DNA from: Prolixibacteraceae bacterium
GTDB lineage: Bacteria > Bacteroidota > Bacteroidia > Bacteroidales > Prolixibacteraceae
Reading direction: 5' to 3'
Length of the DNA stretch: 32,152 nt
Assembly: GCA_025355875.1 (NCBI GenBank)
Contig: JANXYV010000199.1
Coordinates: 1 to 32,152, forward strand
A program made the translations under genes and the position numbers. Under the pieces are notes generated by a model that ran no database searches, was not told the DNA's origin, and saw nothing but the letters and a program-made list of their open reading frames with translations. Of the stretch, positions 13,193-21,975 are shown in pieces. Numbering within the stretch: the first letter of the stretch is position 1; each line of letters begins with the position of its first letter.

Positions 13193-15085
13193 CTATTCCA
13201 GATACGTATATCCGTAAAGTCCTGATCGGTAATTCGATAAAAATTCTTTTCCTTCTTCAGCGGTAATAATTTCCGATTTTACAGATGAGGTTACCCAGGT
13301 TTCAACCTTTCGAACCAGCTTTTTGGCATTGTACTGAACGTAATCAAGTACTTCCGCAACGGTCTCCCCGTCAATAATCTGATCGATGTTGTATCCATTT
13401 TCATCTACTGAAATGTGGACTGCATTCGTGTCGCCGAAGAGGTTATGCAAATCGCCCAGTATTTCCTGGTAAGCGCCAACCAGAAAAACGCCGATGTAAT
13501 ACGGTTCTTTTCCTTTCAGAGAATGAACCGGCAAATAGTATGAGAAGTTGCGTGTCGATATAAAGTTGTCGATTTTTCCGTCCGAATCGCAGGTTACATC
13601 CTGAATGGTTGCTGAACGATCGGGTTTTTCGTCCAATCGCTGAATAGGGATAATCGGAAAAATCTGGTCGATGGCCCACGAATCGGGAAGTGACTGAAAC
13701 AGGGAGAAGTTACAGAAATACTTGTCCGACATCAGTTTTGGCAAGTAAAGAAGCTCCTCCGGAATATGTTTCAGTTCGCTGGTCATCTGATGGATTTCTT
13801 TGGTAATCGACCAGAAAAGCCGTTCAATCTGGGCACGGGTTTTCAGGTCGAGCATCCCCAAACTGAATAAATCGAGTGCCTCTTCACGGATTTGCTGGGC
13901 ATCGTGCCAGGTTTCAAGCATCCTCGACTGGTTAATCTGTTCCCAGAGCGAAAACAATTCGAGAACCAACTCATGATCGTCTTCGCGCGGCTCTTCGTCT
14001 TCGTTCATTGTTGGTACGCTGGCTGTTTCAAGAACTTCAAAAATCAGGACCGAGTGGTGGGCGGTTAATGAACGACCTGATTCGGTGATGATATTCGGAT
14101 GAGGGATGTTATTTTTATCGCTGGCGTCAACCATAGTAAAAATGGCATCATTTACATATTCCTGAATGCTGTAATTTACGCTGCTTTCGCTGCTCGACGA
14201 TCGTGTTCCGTCGTAATCGACGCCCAAACCACCGCCGATATCAACAAATTCAACCTGAAATCCTTTCAGATGAAGTTGAACGTAAAACTGAGATGCCTCT
14301 CGCATGGCCAGTTTGATGCGACGTATTTTTGTAACCTGGCTTCCGATATGAAAATGAACCAGTTTCAGGCAATCCTGAAGGTCTTTCTTTTCCAAAAGGT
14401 CAAGCGCTTCGAGCAATTCGCTTGAAGTCAATCCAAACTTACTTGCATCGCCACCTGAATCTTCCCATTTGCCGCTTCCTGAACTGAAAAGCTTGATGCG
14501 GATTCCGATATTTGGTTTGATTTTCAGGCGGTGGGCAATTTTGATGATAAGTTTCAACTCATTGAGCTTTTCTACAACCAAAAAAATTCTCCTTCCCATT
14601 TTCTGGGCCAGCAGTGCAAGTTCGATGTAATTTTCATCTTTATATCCATTGCAGATGATCAGCGAATCGTTATCAGTATTGATGGCAATTACGGCGTGCA
14701 ATTCGGGTTTTGAGCCGGCTTCAAGGCCAATGTTAAATTTTTTGCCATGGCCTACAATTTCTTCGACCACAGGCCGCATCTGGTTGACCTTGATGGGATA
14801 TACGATGAAGTTTTGAGCTTTGTAATCATACTCCTCGGCAGCTACTTTGAAGCAACTGGCCATTTTTTCGATCCGGCTGTCCAGAATATCGGGGAAACGA
14901 AGCAGCATGGGTGCCGAAACGTCACGAAGCTGAAGTTCTTCAACCAATTCGTGCAGGTCGACCTGAACTCCGTCTTTTCGGGGAGTTACGGTCACGTGAC
15001 CTTGTTCGTTGATGGAAAAAAAGTTGATACCCCAACCGTGAATGTTGTAGAGTTCAGCTGAGTCTTCGATGCGCCATTTTCTCAT
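13193..15085 (-). CDS. speA: Biosynthetic arginine decarboxylase
   Basis: 630 residues, the standard SpeA length. It is a fold-type III PLP decarboxylase making agmatine from arginine, the first step of the agmatine route to putrescine and spermidine. PLP lysine K99 lies in FIVYPIKVNQM. Further landmarks are LVHFHIGSQV, the phosphate-binding GGGLGVDYDGT segment, the TESGRSLTAHHSV motif (family active site loop) and a C-terminal half typical of SpeA, including the NFSLFQSLPDSWAIDQ(I/L)FPI(I/M)P(I/L) motif. The ATG at 15085 gives MRKWRIEDSAELYNIHGWG, matching family N termini. No agmatine-processing gene follows in the window. Confidence 0.95.
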   Translation of the reverse strand: MRKWRIEDSAELYNIHGWGINFFSINEQGHVTVTPRKDGVQVDLHELVEELQLRDVSAPMLLRFPDILDSRIEKMASCFKVAAEEYDYKAQNFIVYPIKVNQMRPVVEEIVGHGKKFNIGLEAGSKPELHAVIAINTDNDSLIICNGYKDENYIELALLAQKMGRRIFLVVEKLNELKLIIKIAHRLKIKPNIGIRIKLFSSGSGKWEDSGGDASKFGLTSSELLEALDLLEKKDLQDCLKLVHFHIGSQVTKIRRIKLAMREASQFYVQLHLKGFQVEFVDIGGGLGVDYDGTRSSSSESSVNYSIQEYVNDAIFTMVDASDKNNIPHPNIITESGRSLTAHHSVLIFEVLETASVPTMNEDEEPREDDHELVLELFSLWEQINQSRMLETWHDAQQIREEALDLFSLGMLDLKTRAQIERLFWSITKEIHQMTSELKHIPEELLYLPKLMSDKYFCNFSLFQSLPDSWAIDQIFPIIPIQRLDEKPDRSATIQDVTCDSDGKIDNFISTRNFSYYLPVHSLKGKEPYYIGVFLVGAYQEILGDLHNLFGDTNAVHISVDENGYNIDQIIDGETVAEVLDYVQYNAKKLVRKVETWVTSSVKSEIITAEEGKEFLSNYRSGLYGYTYLE

Positions 15086-15268
15086 TGATGAAAAGTTGTT
15101 TGATTGTTTATACCCGATAAAAAATTTCCGTAAACCGCGCCGATTCTATTTAAACTGCTGTTTTACGGAGGTGGTAAATGTAATAAAATATTGAAAGTGA
15201 TCGGTTATTTTCAGGAAAGTGATCCAGTTAAAAAATGAGATAACATTGAATTTACATTCCTGTTGGCG

Positions 15269-16684
15269 TCACTTTTCCCTTCGCTCCAACAGCACCACAT
15301 TTTCAACATGATGAGTATGCGGAAACATATCCACCGGTTGGATTCGGGTTACCCGGTAGAATTCGTCCATCCAGGCGAGGTCGCGGGCCTGGGTTGCCGG
15401 ATTGCAACTTACATACACTACTTTTTCAGGAGCTGCTTCCAAAATGGTTTTCACAACTTCTTCATCCATTCCGGCACGGGGCGGATCAGTGATGATTACG
15501 TCCGGGTTTCCGTTACGGGCAATAAAATCTCTGTTCAATATCCTTTTCATGTCTCCTGAAAAGAAACTGGTATTCGTGATTCCATTGAGTTCCGAATTCA
15601 GATGAGCATCTGCTATTGCTTCCGGAACATATTCGATACCAACCACTTTCTTCACGTTTCGGGCGATGAAATTGGCAATGGTTCCGGTTCCGGTGTACAA
15701 ATCGTAAACCACTTCATCTCCCTTCAAACCAGCAAATTCGCGGGCTACTTTATACAATTCGTAAGCCTGCAGGGAGTTGGTCTGGTAAAAACTTTTTGGC
15801 CCAATTTTGAATTTCAGGCCTTCCATTTCTTCGAAAATATGGTCGTGACCTTTGTAAATCCGGATTTCCTGGTCGGTAATGGTGTCGTTGCCTTTTTCGT
15901 TGATCACGTACATCAGCGAAGTAATCTGTGGAAACTCGGAGGCAATTGCATCGAGCAATTTCTCACGCTTTTCTTTTTCTTCCCTGAAAAAGCAAACAAT
16001 CAGCATGAGATCGCCAGTTGATGAACTTCGGACAATGATGTTCCGGAGTAATCCAGATTGAATGCGCCGGTCAAAAAAATCGAGGCCGTTTTCGTCGGCA
16101 TATTCCTTGATAAAATTTCGGATTTGATTCGACGGATCGCTTTGCAGCCAGCATTTGTTGATGTTGATGATTTTATCGAACAAGCCGGGAATATGGAATC
16201 CAAGGGCATTTTTATTCATGGCTTCTCCTTCGGTGCCGATTTCTTCTGAAGTCAGCCAGCGTTTGTTCGAAAACCCGAATTCGAGCTTGTTCCGATAAAA
16301 GGTGGTATTTTTTGAGCCAAGGATTGGACTGATTTCGGGAAGTTCGATCCGTCCAATCCGTTGCAATTGATCGGCAACCTGCTTCTGCTTATAATAAAGT
16401 TGTTTTTCATACGGAAGGAACTGCCATTTGCAGCCGCCACAAACTTCAAAGTGCTCGCAGAAAGCAGGAACACGGTCGGGCGATTCGGAAACAACACGGG
16501 TTACTCGCGCTTCCATAAATTTGCTTCGCTTCCTAGTAACCTGTAAATCGACCACATCGCCCGGTATGACATGCGTGGTAAAAACTACTACATCGTTCAC
16601 TCTGCCAATTGCTTTCCCTTCAGCGCCAATATCAGTAATTAAAACACCCTCCAACAATGGCTTGTTATTCCGGCTTCTTCCCAT
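15269..16684 (-). CDS. rlmD: 23S rRNA (uracil-5-)-methyltransferase, RlmD/RumA type
   Basis: 471 residues. A TRAM domain occupies about 8-65. The Fe-S cysteines are C76, C82 and C85 in CEHFEVCGGC, and a fourth in INKCWLQSD near 163, the RumA pattern. The SAM-binding motif is VVYDLYTGTGTIANFIA, followed by DPPRAGMDEEVV, and the catalytic cysteine lies in VYVSCNPATQARDL. Methylation at C5 of a 23S rRNA uridine is known for RlmD; RlmD versus related RlmC/TrmA-type specificity cannot be settled from sequence alone. The ATG at 16684 is chosen; an upstream TTG at 16705 overlaps the promoter box. It is followed by speA on the same strand after 183 nt. Confidence 0.9.
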   Translation of the reverse strand: MGRSRNNKPLLEGVLITDIGAEGKAIGRVNDVVVFTTHVIPGDVVDLQVTRKRSKFMEARVTRVVSESPDRVPAFCEHFEVCGGCKWQFLPYEKQLYYKQKQVADQLQRIGRIELPEISPILGSKNTTFYRNKLEFGFSNKRWLTSEEIGTEGEAMNKNALGFHIPGLFDKIININKCWLQSDPSNQIRNFIKEYADENGLDFFDRRIQSGLLRNIIVRSSSTGDLMLIVCFFREEKEKREKLLDAIASEFPQITSLMYVINEKGNDTITDQEIRIYKGHDHIFEEMEGLKFKIGPKSFYQTNSLQAYELYKVAREFAGLKGDEVVYDLYTGTGTIANFIARNVKKVVGIEYVPEAIADAHLNSELNGITNTSFFSGDMKRILNRDFIARNGNPDVIITDPPRAGMDEEVVKTILEAAPEKVVYVSCNPATQARDLAWMDEFYRVTRIQPVDMFPHTHHVENVVLLERREK

Positions 16685-16702
16685 GGGTTTCAAAATTTCA
16701 GG

Positions 16703-16710
16703 CAAAAGTA
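16703..16710 (-). promoter_or_regulatory. -7 promoter box of rlmD
   Basis: TACTTTTG on the minus strand fits TAnnTTTG exactly and lies 18 nt before the chosen ATG at 16684. A TTTG is present upstream but 25 nt away, longer than the usual 19-21, so the -33 element is unsure. Confidence 0.5.
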
Positions 16711-16968
16711 GTTAAATTATCAGAGCCGGAGAAAGCAAAAAGTAGTCCATGATCAGTCTCAGCTTTCAGAAAAGGGAGATGAATCAGAAGTTTGGCATTG
16801 TTTTCGGCTTTGTAGCTTTCAGGTGTGCAGTAATTATTCCCAATCAAAACACCTCCGATGAATACTGGTCCCTTTTTCATTGCCAACATCAAATTAGTAA
16901 AAATCTATCCGGATTTTCCTGCAAATTCCGTTGTTCCTTTTTATCTTTACTGAAAATAAAATCAAGTC

Positions 16969-19149
16969 ATGGCACGAATCAAAAAAAGATATTTCGTTTT
17001 GGGAACACTGTCCCTGTTGGTATTTATTGCCTTGTTTTTCCTGTCGACCTTCACAAAAAACTATCTGGTGAAAAACAGCGAAAAACTCATTCACAGGAAA
17101 CTTGAAATTGCCGAGATGCATTTCAACTATACCAAGGTGTCGCTTCAGGTTAAAAACCTTGCTTTGTTCGAAGCCAATAAAACCGATACTTTTGTGTCGT
17201 TCAGCGAATTCTATATCAATTTCAACCCATGGGCTTTGCTACAGCGCGAATACTCGTTTGCAGAAATACGGCTGGCCAATCCCAGGATTCAGGTTATTCA
17301 GGATGGAGGAAAATTTAATTTTGACAGTCTCATCCCCAAAAAAGACAGTCTGAAAGCAAAGGACACCACTGCACAAGAACCACTTAGATTTCTTATACGG
17401 AACATCCAGCTTGTAAATGGCGAAGTGAAATATGTTGATGTGCCGAAAAAAAATGTGGTGGAAATGAAAAATCTTAGCCTCAACCTGCCACTGATTGCCT
17501 GGAACAACAAAGAATCGGATATGGGTGTGGATTTCAGGATGGGCGAAAAAGGTCATGTGATCGTTCAGGCAAAAGTCGACAACCTGAATAATAAATACCA
17601 CATAAACCTCACAACAAAAGACATTCAAATTCAGCCGATTACCAATTACCTGACTGACTACTTTGAGGTGAAATCGATGAACGGGCTGCTTTCTTCCGAT
17701 CTGAAGATTGTGGGCGACATGAAGGACGTGATGAATGTACAACTGTCCGGAAAAGCCTCTGTTTCTGATTTTATTGTGGAGGACTTTGATTCCGAAAAAC
17801 TGATTTCTGCCCCGAAAGTTTCGGCGACTCTCAAGGATATCAATATGAAAACCTTCCATTTCGGATTTGGAAAGATTGAAGCCAGCCAGCCAAACTTTTT
17901 GCTGGTCAGGAATACAAAAATGACCAACTTCGAAAAGTTTATCCTTCCATATTTCAGCACTGAATCGAATGCCACTGTTGCAGTTGCAGCAACGACCGAG
18001 CCTTCGGTGACCTATAGCATCGACACCATCAAAGTAGACAATGGCCTGATTTCGTTTACAGATAAGACGCTCAATCGACCATTTTCATACGAATTCAACA
18101 ACCTGAACCTGACGATGAACAATTTTTCGGAAAGCGCCGACCGGATTCCTTTTGATTTTAACATGAAATTAAACGACAAAGGCACATTTTCAGGAAAGAC
18201 CGTTTGGAGCATGCTCCACCCAATGAACCTCGAATTTAACGGAAAAATAAACCGGATGGACCTAATGAGTTTTTCGCCGTATTCCGAATTTTACTTCGCA
18301 TCGCCCATCACCCAGGGATGGTTCAATTACAATCTCAGCCTGAAAATGAATCCTACCTCGCTGACGAATATGAACAAGGTTAAGATCGATGAACTTGAAT
18401 TTGGCAAACGCACCAAAGACACTACCGCCATGAAAGTGCCGGTGCGACTGGGTCTTTACCTGATGAAAGATAAAAATGGAGAAATACAATTCGACATTCC
18501 GGTAAGCGGAAACCCGTCTGATCCTCAATACAAATTAGGAAAAATCATTTGGAAAGCTTTTGGCAAAATGATGCTCAAAGCAGTCACTTCACCATTTACA
18601 GCCATGAAAGATCTGGCCGGAACAAATCCTGAATCGCTTAAAACACTTCCATTTGACATTGCCCAGGATTCGCTGACTCAAGAGCAGCGGGATAAAATGG
18701 AAAAACTGGCCAGTATCCTGAAAAAGAAACCGGATCTCATCCTGCAGCTCGTACAAACCTCCGATCCGGAGAAGGAAAAAAACCGGATAGCCATTCAACT
18801 TACCAAAACGGATTATATTGAAACACAGACGAAAGAGCCGGTTGCAGTTAAAAAACTCGTTTCTGAATTAAAAGACGATGATCCGAATCTGCTCGATTTT
18901 ATCCGGAAAACAGTTCCTGACCTGGATGCCATCGGGCTTCAACAAGCCTGTCTGAAACATGTTAGTGCAAGCAGGATCGAATCCAGATTTCAGGAAGTGC
19001 TGACTTCCAGAAACCGCGCTGTCACCGACTTTTTTGTTCAGAAGCAAGGCATTCCAGCCGAAGGAGTTCAGGTTTCAACGGCCGATTTGAACGATCTCGC
19101 ACAGGAATTACGAATTCCGCAGTTTAAAATCGAAGTTTCACTGAAATAG
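16969..19149 (+). CDS. DUF748/AsmA-like envelope protein
   Basis: 726 residues. One N-terminal transmembrane helix (YFVLGTLSLLVFIALFFLSTF, about 9-29) anchors it in the inner membrane and the rest is periplasmic. The body has AsmA-like repeats: KLEIAEMHFNYTKVSLQVKNLALFE, SFAEIRLANPRIQVIQDGGKFNFD and KVDNGLISFTDKTL. The C-terminal section has the DUF748 hallmark FDIPVSGNPSDPQYKLGKII followed by WKAFGKMMLKAVTSPF and a helix with DSLTQEQRDKMEKLASILKKKPDL, as in that family. AsmA-type proteins are long lipid-transfer or envelope-homeostasis proteins; the specific role here is inferred. The last 12 nt overlap the end of the converging radical SAM gene. Confidence 0.88.
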   Translation: MARIKKRYFVLGTLSLLVFIALFFLSTFTKNYLVKNSEKLIHRKLEIAEMHFNYTKVSLQVKNLALFEANKTDTFVSFSEFYINFNPWALLQREYSFAEIRLANPRIQVIQDGGKFNFDSLIPKKDSLKAKDTTAQEPLRFLIRNIQLVNGEVKYVDVPKKNVVEMKNLSLNLPLIAWNNKESDMGVDFRMGEKGHVIVQAKVDNLNNKYHINLTTKDIQIQPITNYLTDYFEVKSMNGLLSSDLKIVGDMKDVMNVQLSGKASVSDFIVEDFDSEKLISAPKVSATLKDINMKTFHFGFGKIEASQPNFLLVRNTKMTNFEKFILPYFSTESNATVAVAATTEPSVTYSIDTIKVDNGLISFTDKTLNRPFSYEFNNLNLTMNNFSESADRIPFDFNMKLNDKGTFSGKTVWSMLHPMNLEFNGKINRMDLMSFSPYSEFYFASPITQGWFNYNLSLKMNPTSLTNMNKVKIDELEFGKRTKDTTAMKVPVRLGLYLMKDKNGEIQFDIPVSGNPSDPQYKLGKIIWKAFGKMMLKAVTSPFTAMKDLAGTNPESLKTLPFDIAQDSLTQEQRDKMEKLASILKKKPDLILQLVQTSDPEKEKNRIAIQLTKTDYIETQTKEPVAVKKLVSELKDDDPNLLDFIRKTVPDLDAIGLQQACLKHVSASRIESRFQEVLTSRNRAVTDFFVQKQGIPAEGVQVSTADLNDLAQELRIPQFKIEVSLK

Positions 19150-20076
19150 CCGACCCTGCCAGGTATCTTGCTCTTCAAGCAGTTTTTCCAACTTGGCAGT
19201 GAATTCAAAGTTTTTCAGTCCCCAGTGGGGAGCAACCAGGAGTTTATCCGGAGCTTCGCTAACAAAGCGTTCAACTACAATTTTCGGGTTGAGCAATTCG
19301 AGATATTTTACGCACAAATCGAGGTATTCATCGACTGTAAACATCTTGAAATCTTCCGGATGATCGCGAAACTCTCCGAAAAGTCGCGTTCCTTTATGAA
19401 TCTGCAACTGATGAAGTTTCAGGTTTTCGACAGGAAGATGTGAGATTACCCTGGCCTGATCGAGCCAATCTGTCATGGTTTCGCCGGGCAATCCTAAAAT
19501 CAGGTGAGCACAATTGTGGATATTCCTTGCGGCAGTTTCATCCAACGCCCATACTGACTCTTCAAAACTGTGACCACGGTTCATTTTCTCAAGACTGGAA
19601 TTCAGATGAGATTCCAATCCAAACTCAAGCATAATGTAGTGTTTTTCAGCCAATTCCTGAAGATAATCAAGTATTTCAATGGTGAGGCAGTCAGGACGGG
19701 TAGCAATCACCAGCCCAATCATTTCGGGATTATTCAAGGCTTCTTCATACAAGATTTTCAGATTTTCGACAGGAGCATAGGTATTGCTGTAGGCCTGAAA
19801 ATAAGCCAGATACTTCATCGAAGTATATTTCCTGGAGAAAAAATCAATGCCTTCGGCAAGCTGATTGGCTACACTTTTCTCCAGATTGCAATAGGCAGGT
19901 GAAAATGTGAGATTGTTGCAGTACGAACATCCTCCGGTTCCGCGCGAACCATCTCGGTTTGGACAGGTAAAACCAGCATCGATCGAAATTTTCTGGACTC
20001 TGCCATTAAACTTTCCACGAAAAAATCCCGAAAAATCGTTGTATCGTTTATCACTTCCCCAGGTAAACCGGCTCAT
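19138..20076 (-). CDS. Radical SAM protein, TIGR01212 (YhcC) family
   Basis: 312 residues. The cluster cysteines are C38, C50 and C53 in FTCPNRDG...GGCSYCNN, the CX11CX2C spacing peculiar to TIGR01212/YhcC. Further conserved parts are RYNDFSGFFRGKF, FQAYSNTYAPVE, IATRPDC, LEFGLES and the GLPGET strand. The family is radical SAM of unknown substrate, with distant similarity to Elp3-type and HemN-type enzymes. The gene's 3' end overlaps the DUF748 gene by 12 nt. Its own -7 box lies at 20100-20107. Confidence 0.9.
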   Translation of the reverse strand: MSRFTWGSDKRYNDFSGFFRGKFNGRVQKISIDAGFTCPNRDGSRGTGGCSYCNNLTFSPAYCNLEKSVANQLAEGIDFFSRKYTSMKYLAYFQAYSNTYAPVENLKILYEEALNNPEMIGLVIATRPDCLTIEILDYLQELAEKHYIMLEFGLESHLNSSLEKMNRGHSFEESVWALDETAARNIHNCAHLILGLPGETMTDWLDQARVISHLPVENLKLHQLQIHKGTRLFGEFRDHPEDFKMFTVDEYLDLCVKYLELLNPKIVVERFVSEAPDKLLVAPHWGLKNFEFTAKLEKLLEEQDTWQGRLFQ

Positions 20077-20099
20077 CAGTATCGTATTTGAATAGTTCG

Positions 20100-20107
20100 C
20101 AAATGTA
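20100..20107 (-). promoter_or_regulatory. -7 promoter box of the radical SAM gene
   Basis: TACATTTG on the minus strand, an exact TAnnTTTG, 23 nt before the ATG at 20076. A TTTG lies 23 nt upstream, slightly more than the usual spacing. Confidence 0.5.
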
Positions 20108-20280
20108 GTTCAAAATCGAACCTTCAGTTGCAAATTTTAGTGATATGCCTGAGAATTATGCACTTTGAAAACCTCCGAATTTCAACAAAATCTGACGCTA
20201 ATTTTTCCAATATCCAACAATACCATTGACAATTGTTCATATACTATTAACATACAATCAATTAACCACTGAAAGTATCA

Positions 20281-20310
20281 TTCAAAACTGTTTAAAACTC
20301 GTTTAAAACT
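20281..20310 (+). promoter_or_regulatory. Three direct repeats upstream of DUF4301 gene
   Basis: TTCAAAACT (20281), TTTAAAACT (20291) and TTTAAAACT (20302) recur at 10 and 11 nt, about one helical turn apart. They lie some 70 nt before the ATG at 20380 in a 303-nt spacer that otherwise holds only AT-rich DNA and the divergent radical SAM promoter. This could be a tandem operator or phased A-tract bend next to the promoter; no factor can be named. Confidence 0.4.
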
Positions 20311-20379
20311 TTTTTACATCGACACTGCTAATGCTCATTTTCTTCGCTTCGATTTTTTAAATTTAAAAAACGATAAACC

Positions 20380-21927
20380 ATGGCCATGTTCAGACCTGAA
20401 GATATCAGTCAGATTACCGCCAGAGGTAGTAGTATCGAGACTGTTAAACAACAGATTACAAATTTTAAATCCGGATTTCCACTCCTTCAGATAACTGAAG
20501 CCGCCAGCAACTATCATGGGTTGATCAAACTATCAGAGTCTGAAATACAGAAATATGCTTCTGCTTTTGATGATCGAATTTCGTCGGGTTTGGAAGTCCT
20601 GAAATTTGTTCCAGCATCCGGAGCTGCCAGCCGGATGTTTAAGTCCTTGTTTTCGGCTCTTGAAGCTATCCAAAAAGGGTCGTCTCCATCCGAAGTATTA
20701 AAGGAGAGTGAAATTGCTAAATTCATAAGCCAGATCGACCATTTTGCATTTTACGATGAGCTTAAAAGTCTGGCTTCAAAAAGGAACCTAAAAGTTCAGG
20801 AATTGCCTTTGCAGGAATTGCTTGAGCTGACTGTTTCCAAGATTGGACTGAATTACGGAAATCTACCGAAAGGACTCATTCTTTTTCATAAATATCCGGA
20901 AGGAAACCGCACTGCTACCGAAGAGCATTTCGCTGAAGGTGCTTCCTATTCGAGAAACAGCACTGGTGTTGTTAGCATTCACTTCACGGTTTCTGCTGAA
21001 CATCAGGAAGCCTTCGAAAAACATGTGGCAGATATAAAATCCGGATTTGAGAAGAAGTTTGGTGTTCGTTACCAGATTGGTTTTTCACAACAAAAACCTT
21101 CGACCGACACGGTTGCAGTGACCCATGAGAATGAACCTTTCAGAAAAACGGACGGGTCGCTCGTCTTCAGACCAGCCGGACACGGTGCTTTGCTCGAAAA
21201 TTTAAACGATTTGGATGCCGACCTGATTTTCATTAAGAATATCGACAATGTTGTTCCCGATCATTATAAAAAGACGACGATCAACCATAAGAAAGCTCTG
21301 GGTGGAGTTCTGCTCAATCTTCAGGAGCAGATTTTCAATTATCAGAAAATGCTGAACGAATATCTGCCTGCAATGCTCGAAAGCGCTTTTTACGCCGAAG
21401 CATCGAATTTTCTGGAAAATGTTTTGAATATAAGTCCTCCCAACAATCTGTTATACAGCGAAAAAGAAGAATTACACCATTACCTCATTCGTAAATTCAA
21501 CCGTCCGGTCAGGGTTTGCGGAATGGTCAAAAATCAGGGTGAGCCAGGCGGTGGCCCGTTTTTTGCACTGAATAACGATGGTACTGTTTCGCTTCAGATT
21601 GTCGAAAGTTCCCAAATCAATTTCAATGATCCTGGACAATCGAGAATTGCAAAAAATGCAACCCATTTCAATCCGGTCGATTTGGTTTGTGCAATTCGGA
21701 ATTTTGCAGGAGAAAAATACAATTTAATGTATTTTACCGATCCGAAGACAGGTTTCATTTCGATGAAGTCGAAAGATGGCAAAGATTTGAAAGCTCAGGA
21801 ATTGCCTGGACTCTGGAATGGATCGATGTCGGATTGGAATACCCTTTTTGTTGAAGTACCGGTGGAGACCTTCAATCCGGTAAAAACTGTAACAGACTTG
21901 TTAAGAAAAGAGCATCAATCGAATTGA
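20380..21927 (+). CDS. DUF4301 protein, nucleotidyltransferase-like
   Basis: 515 residues, a DUF4301 protein typical of Bacteroidota. FVPASGAASRMFKSL (77-91) resembles the glycine-rich G-x-x-x-R-M...K signature that holds the nucleotide in GT-A sugar-nucleotidyltransferases, and GHGALLENLNDLDADLIFIKNIDNVVPD (267-294) resembles the GHG(D/A) and NxDN metal/sugar segments of UDP-sugar pyrophosphorylases. KGLILFHKYPEG and INHKKALGG add further candidate lysines. A sugar-1-phosphate nucleotidyltransferase or a derived binding role is inferred, not proven. No signal peptide. The start ATG at 20380 has an alternative at 20386. A promoter of the next gene overlaps its stop codon. Confidence 0.85.
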   Translation: MAMFRPEDISQITARGSSIETVKQQITNFKSGFPLLQITEAASNYHGLIKLSESEIQKYASAFDDRISSGLEVLKFVPASGAASRMFKSLFSALEAIQKGSSPSEVLKESEIAKFISQIDHFAFYDELKSLASKRNLKVQELPLQELLELTVSKIGLNYGNLPKGLILFHKYPEGNRTATEEHFAEGASYSRNSTGVVSIHFTVSAEHQEAFEKHVADIKSGFEKKFGVRYQIGFSQQKPSTDTVAVTHENEPFRKTDGSLVFRPAGHGALLENLNDLDADLIFIKNIDNVVPDHYKKTTINHKKALGGVLLNLQEQIFNYQKMLNEYLPAMLESAFYAEASNFLENVLNISPPNNLLYSEKEELHHYLIRKFNRPVRVCGMVKNQGEPGGGPFFALNNDGTVSLQIVESSQINFNDPGQSRIAKNATHFNPVDLVCAIRNFAGEKYNLMYFTDPKTGFISMKSKDGKDLKAQELPGLWNGSMSDWNTLFVEVPVETFNPVKTVTDLLRKEHQSN

Positions 21928-21955
21928 TTTTAATCGAAAAGTATTCTTAGATTTG
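21924..21955 (+). promoter_or_regulatory. Promoter of the TPR gene (TTG-N21-TAGATTTG)
   Basis: The best full match in the window to the Bacteroidota promoter: TTG at 21924-21926, 21 nt spacer, then TAGATTTG at 21948-21955 fitting TAnnTTTG. The ATG is at 21976, so a start about 7 nt past the box gives a 14-nt leader. The -33 element overlaps the stop codon of the DUF4301 gene. Confidence 0.6.
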
Positions 21956-21975
21956 CAAACTTTTAATGAAAAGAT

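Noticed and set aside
16698-16892. 64-codon minus-strand ORF ahead of rlmD
   Set aside because: Its end overlaps the rlmD -7 box, it lacks recognisable motifs, and the spacer is short and divergent; it is probably non-coding.
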